From Dugong dugon (taxonomy: Eukaryota > Chordata > Mammalia > Sirenia > Dugongidae), in contig CM057462.1 of assembly GCA_030035585.1 (NCBI GenBank), forward strand, positions 118,291,234-118,355,233: a DNA stretch of 64,000 nucleotides. Direction: 5' to 3'. Every line of letters starts with the position of its first letter. The first letter of the stretch is position 1. Positions 60,128 to 64,000 of this stretch are shown here, piece by piece. The notes below the pieces were generated by a model that saw only the letters and a program-made list of their open reading frames with translations, had not been told where the DNA came from and searched no databases. The translations under genes were made by a program, and so were the position numbers.

Positions 60128-62740
60128 TTTGGTTTTTGATTTTATTTTTAATTGTACTTTAAGTGAAAGTTTATAATTCAAGTTAGTCTCTCATACAAAA
60201 ATTTATACATACACACTTGTGTGACCCCAGTTGCTCTCCCTATACTGTGACAGCACACTCCTCCTTTCCACCCCTGATTTCCTGTGACCATTCAACCAGC
60301 TCCTAACCCTCTCTGCCTTCTCATCTCTCACCTCCGGACAGAAGCTGCCCATTTAGTCTCATGTATCTACTTGAGCTAAGAAGCACATTCTTCATGAGTA
60401 TCATTTTAAGTCCCACAGTCCAGTCCAATCTTTGTCTGAAGAGCTGGCCTCGGGAATTATTTTAATTCTCGGTTGCCAGAGAGTCCGGTGGCCATGCTTT
60501 CTGGGGTTCCTCCAGTCTCAGATCATCAAGTCTAGTCTTGTTACTACAATTTAAGTTCTGCACCCCACTTTTCTCCTGCTCCATCAGGGACTGTCTGTTG
60601 TGTTCCCTGTCAGGGCGGTTACTGGTAGCCAGGCACCATCTGGTTCTTCTGGTCTCAGGCTGATGAAGTCTCTGGTTTATGTGGCCCTTTCTGTCTCTTG
60701 GGCTAATACTTCCCTTGTGTCTTTGGTGTTCTTCATTCTCCTTTACTCTAGGTGTTTGGGACCAGTTGATGCATCTTAGATGGCTGCTTGCTAGCTTTTA
60801 AGACCCCCGACACCACTCACCAAAGTAGGATGCAGAACATTTGCTTAACAAACTTCGTTTTGCCAACTGACCTAGATGTCCCCTGAAAGCATGGTCCCCA
60901 GACCACTGCCCCTGCTACTCTGTCCTTCAAACTGTTTGACTGTATTCGGGAAACTTCTTAGCTTTGGTTTAGTCCAGCTGTGCTGACTTCCCCTGTATTG
61001 TGTGCTGTCCTTCCCTTCACCTAAGATAATTCTTGTCTACTATCTACTTAGTGAATAACCCTCACCCTCCCTCCCCACCCTTGTAACCATCAAAGAACAT
61101 TTTCTTCTGTGTTAAACCTTTTCTTGAGTTCTTATAATAGTGGTCTTATACAATATTTGTCCTTCTGTGGCTGACTAAATTCACTCAGCGTAATGCCTTC
61201 CAGATTCCTCCATGTTATGTTTCACTGCTTCATTGTTCTTTATCACAACATAGTATTCCATTGTGTGAATATACCATAATTTGTTTATCCATTCATCCAC
61301 TGACGGGCACCTAGGTTGTTTCCATCTTTTTGCTATTGTGAACAGTGCTACAGTGAACATAGGTGTGCATATATTTATTTGTGTGATGACTCTTATTTCT
61401 CTAGGATATATTCCAAGGAGCGGGATAGCTGGATCGTATGGTACTTCTATCTGTAGCTTTTTAAGGAAGCGCCAAATGGATTTCCAAAGTGGTTGTACCA
61501 TTTTACATTCCCATCAACAGCGTAGAAGTGTTCCAGTCTCTCCACAACCTCTCCAGCATTTATTATTTTGTGTTTTTTGGATTAATGCTAGCATGGTTGG
61601 GGTGAGATGGTATCTCATTGTAGTTTTGATTTGCATTTCTCTAATGGCTAATGATCATGAGTATTTCTTCATGAGTCTGTTAGCTGCCTGAATGTCTTCT
61701 TTGGTGAAGTGCTTGTTCATATCCTTTGCCCGTTTTTTATTGGGTTATTTGTCTTTTTGCTGATGAGGTTTTGCAGTATCTTGTAGATTTTAGAGATTAG
61801 ATACAGATCGGATTTGTCATAGCCAAAAATTTTTTCCCATTCTGTAGGTTGTCTTTTGACTCTTTTGGTGAACTCTTTTGATGAGCATAAGTGTTTGATT
61901 TTTAGGAGCTCCCAGTTATTTAGTCTCTCTTCTGGTGCTTGTGCATTGTTACTTATGGTTCGTGTTCTGTTCATGCCATGTATTACAGCTCGTAGCATTG
62001 TCCCTATTTTTCTTCCATGATCTTTATCGTTTTTGATTTTATATTTAGATCTTGGATCCATTTTGAGTTAGTTTTTGTGCATGGTGTGAGGTATGGGTCT
62101 TGTTTTAGTTTTTTCCAGATGAACATCCAGTTATGCCAGCATCATTTGTTAAAGAGACTGTCTTTTCCCTAATTAACAGACTTCGGGCCTTTGTCGAATA
62201 TCAGCTGCTCATAGGTGGATGAGTTTATGTCTGGATTCTCAGTTCTGTTCCATTGGTCTATGTATTTGTTGTTGTACCAGTACCAGGCTGTTTTGACTAC
62301 TGTGGCAGTATAATAGGTTATAAAATCAGGTAGTGTAAGGCCTTCCCACTTTGTTCTTCTTCTTCAGTAATACTTTACTTATCCAGGGCCTCTTCCCTTT
62401 CCACATGAAGTTGGTGATTTGTTTCTCCATCTCATTAAAAAATGCCGTAGGAATTTGGATTGGGATTGCATTGTATCTGTAGATTGCTTTGGGTAGAATT
62501 GATGTTTTCACAACGTTGAGTCTTCCTATCCATGAGCAAGGTATGTTTTTCCACTTATGCAGGTCCCTTTTGGTTTCTTGCAGTAGTGTCTTGTAGTTTT
62601 CATTGTATAGGTATTTTACATCTCTGGTTAGATTTACTCCTAAGTATTTTATCTTCTTGGGGGCTATTGTAAATGGTATTGATTTGGTGATTTCCTCTTC
62701 CAGGTTCTCTTTGTTGGTGTAAAGGAATCCAACTGATTTT
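60128..62740 (-). repeat. L1 LINE, 5'-truncated: 3' UTR plus ORF2 C-terminal half
   Basis: 3' UTR at 60128-61180, then antisense ORF2. Translated pieces include VQPLWKSIWRFLKKLQIEVP and EYYVVIKNNEA (61181-61501), and RQPTEWEKIF and KKTNNPIKNGQ (61717-62061), all L1 ORF2 C-terminal motifs. Frameshifts between pieces make it dead. Better preserved than the other L1 copies here. Confidence 0.9.
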
Positions 62741-63260
62741 TTTATTTTTTATTTATTTTTTTATTGTACTTCAGGTGAAGGCTTACAGAACAAATAGTTT
62801 CTCATGAAACAGTAGCACCCATATTGTTTTATGACATTTGTTAACAACCCCACAACATGTCAACCCTCTCCCTTCTTTTTTTTTTTTTTCTTGAATACCA
62901 ACTTTTATTTTATGTATATGCTGTTGTGCTTCAGGATTAGATTATGGTTTTTTTATTTTATTATTATTTTTTTATATATTTTATTGTACTTCAGGTGAAA
63001 GCTTACAGAGCAAATAGTTTCTCATGAAATAGTAGTACACATGTTGTTCTATGACATTGGTTAACAACCCCACAACGTATTAAGCCTCTAAATTCTCAAC
63101 CTTTTTTTTTTTTTTTTTAATATATATTTTATTGTACTTCAGGTGAAAGCTTACAGAGCAAATAGTTTCTCATGAAATAGTAGTACACATGTTGTTTTTT
63201 GACATTGGTTAACAACCCCACAACGTATTAAGCCTCTAAATTCTCAACCTTTTTTTTTGA
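62741..63260 (-). repeat. Tandem L1 3'-end units, period about 148 bp
   Basis: The segment TTATTGTACTTCAGGTGAAA, CAAATAGTTTCTCATGAAAT, CATTGGTTAACAACCCCACA occurs at about 62755-62875 (diverged), about 62975-63101 and about 63122-63250. The last two are almost identical and 148 bp apart. Confidence 0.85.
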
Positions 63261-63565
63261 TGAAAATTACAGATGGCCAAAGATACACCGTTTCAAAAAT
63301 TTCTACATTCACAGTTCAGTGACATTGACTACGCTCTTCCAACTGTGCTGTTATTCTCACTTAAGATGAAGGCTTACAGAAAAAATAGTTATTCATTTAA
63401 CAGTTACTACACATGTTGCCCTATGACAATGGTTAACAATCTCACAGCACATCAAGAATATCCTTACTCCACCTTGTGTTCCCTATCACCAGGGGGCTTC
63501 CTTGTCCCCTTCTGTCTTCTGGACCTTGTCAGTGGACTATTGTACCTCTTTAGTCTCATTTGTTT

Positions 63566-63596
<31 letters not shown>

Positions 63597-64000
63597 TTTT
63601 ATTTAAACACCATTTCAAAACTTTTTACTTACACATTTAAGTGATATTGACTATGCTCTTCCAATTGTGCTGCCATTCTCGCCCAAGATGAAGGCTTACA
63701 GGACAAAACAGCCTCCCATTTAATAGTTACTACAAATGTTGCCCTATAGCAGTGGTCAACAATCTCACAATACATCGACAGTGTCCTTATTCAATTTGTG
63801 TTCCTTATCATCAGTTTCCTACTCTCCCTCTGCCTTCTGGCCCTTGTCACCGGACTCCTGTACATCGTTAGTCCCATTTAGTTTTACTGGGGTGTCCATT
63901 CCCAGGCTTAACATCGAACCTTGAAGGTAACTTCCCCTCTGAGCTGAAAGGGTGTCTGGGGGCCACACTCTCGAGGTTTCTCTAGTATTCTTTAGGCCAG
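63261..64000 (-). repeat. Duplicated L1 3' UTR segment
   Basis: Two diverged copies, about 63270-63560 and about 63600-64000, share TTTCAAAA, GTGACATTGACTACGCTCTT, AAGATGAAGGCTTACAG and TTCTGGACCTTGTCAGTGGA-type phrases. They are separated by a (TTTA)n microsatellite at 63562-63606. The second copy runs out of the window. Confidence 0.75.
63562..63606. repeat. (TTTA)n microsatellite
   Basis: About ten TTTA units, ending in TTTTATTTTATTTAAA. Lies between the two L1 3' UTR copies. Confidence 0.9.

Noticed and set aside
61181-62511. ORFs of 60-136 codons as genes
   Set aside because: Antisense L1 ORF2 remnants and their shadows on the other strand.
57314-64000. BCL10 exons, expected upstream of C1orf52
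   Set aside because: I looked for coding signal on the minus strand and found only repeats. BCL10 probably lies beyond the window.

Overview
This is nuclear DNA from a placental mammal, most likely an afrotherian and probably an elephant or close relative. Two things point there. First, the window is full of tRNA-derived SINEs of the AfroSINE type, together with RTE (BovB-like) LINEs that share their 3' tail. Second, it carries two single-copy genes whose order and orientation match human chromosome 1p22.3. There are no bacterial-style operons, and most open reading frames are chance ORFs or remnants of retroelements.

Layout. Positions 1-2179 hold the start of SYDE2 on the minus strand: part of intron 1, then coding exon 1 (877-2179) inside a CpG island that runs to about 2500. 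From about 2.5 to 50.4 kb is an intergenic desert made mainly of repeats. Positions 50821-56666 hold the complete three-exon coding sequence of the C1orf52 orthologue on the minus strand (182 codons plus stop), with its own CpG-island promoter. From 56.9 to 64 kb there is more repeat DNA: a second RTE copy, a long antisense L1, and a tandemly duplicated L1 3' end. In human the next gene upstream would be BCL10; no BCL10 exon is visible, so it presumably lies past 64 kb.

The desert is best read as layers of insertion. An old antisense L1 (about 21.4-26.1 kb) has been cut by an LTR, a second LTR, the 5' end of another L1, and a third LTR with a perfect 5-bp target duplication. An RTE LINE (26.1-28.5 kb) is cut by a solo LTR. 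Five solo LTRs of one family lie at 8.2, 18.3, 26.9, 35.3 and 37.7 kb. Two 5'-truncated L1 tails have clear target-site duplications (34.2-34.9 and 35.9-36.6 kb). Between 32.3 and 33.7 kb five SINEs stand head to tail, three of them bordered by copies of the same short target sequence. Older L2, MIR, MaLR-like and DNA-transposon remnants fill the gaps.

The two genes are neighbours by synteny only; nothing in the sequence links their functions. I found no convincing new gene system. The most informative observations concern insertion history: serial reuse of one SINE target, an L1 5' end with target duplications but no poly(A), a tRNA-Gly-headed SINE that shares the RTE tail, and tandem L1 3' ends. 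Repeat family names were assigned by eye, without RepeatMasker, so subfamily names and exact borders are approximate unless a target duplication fixes them.
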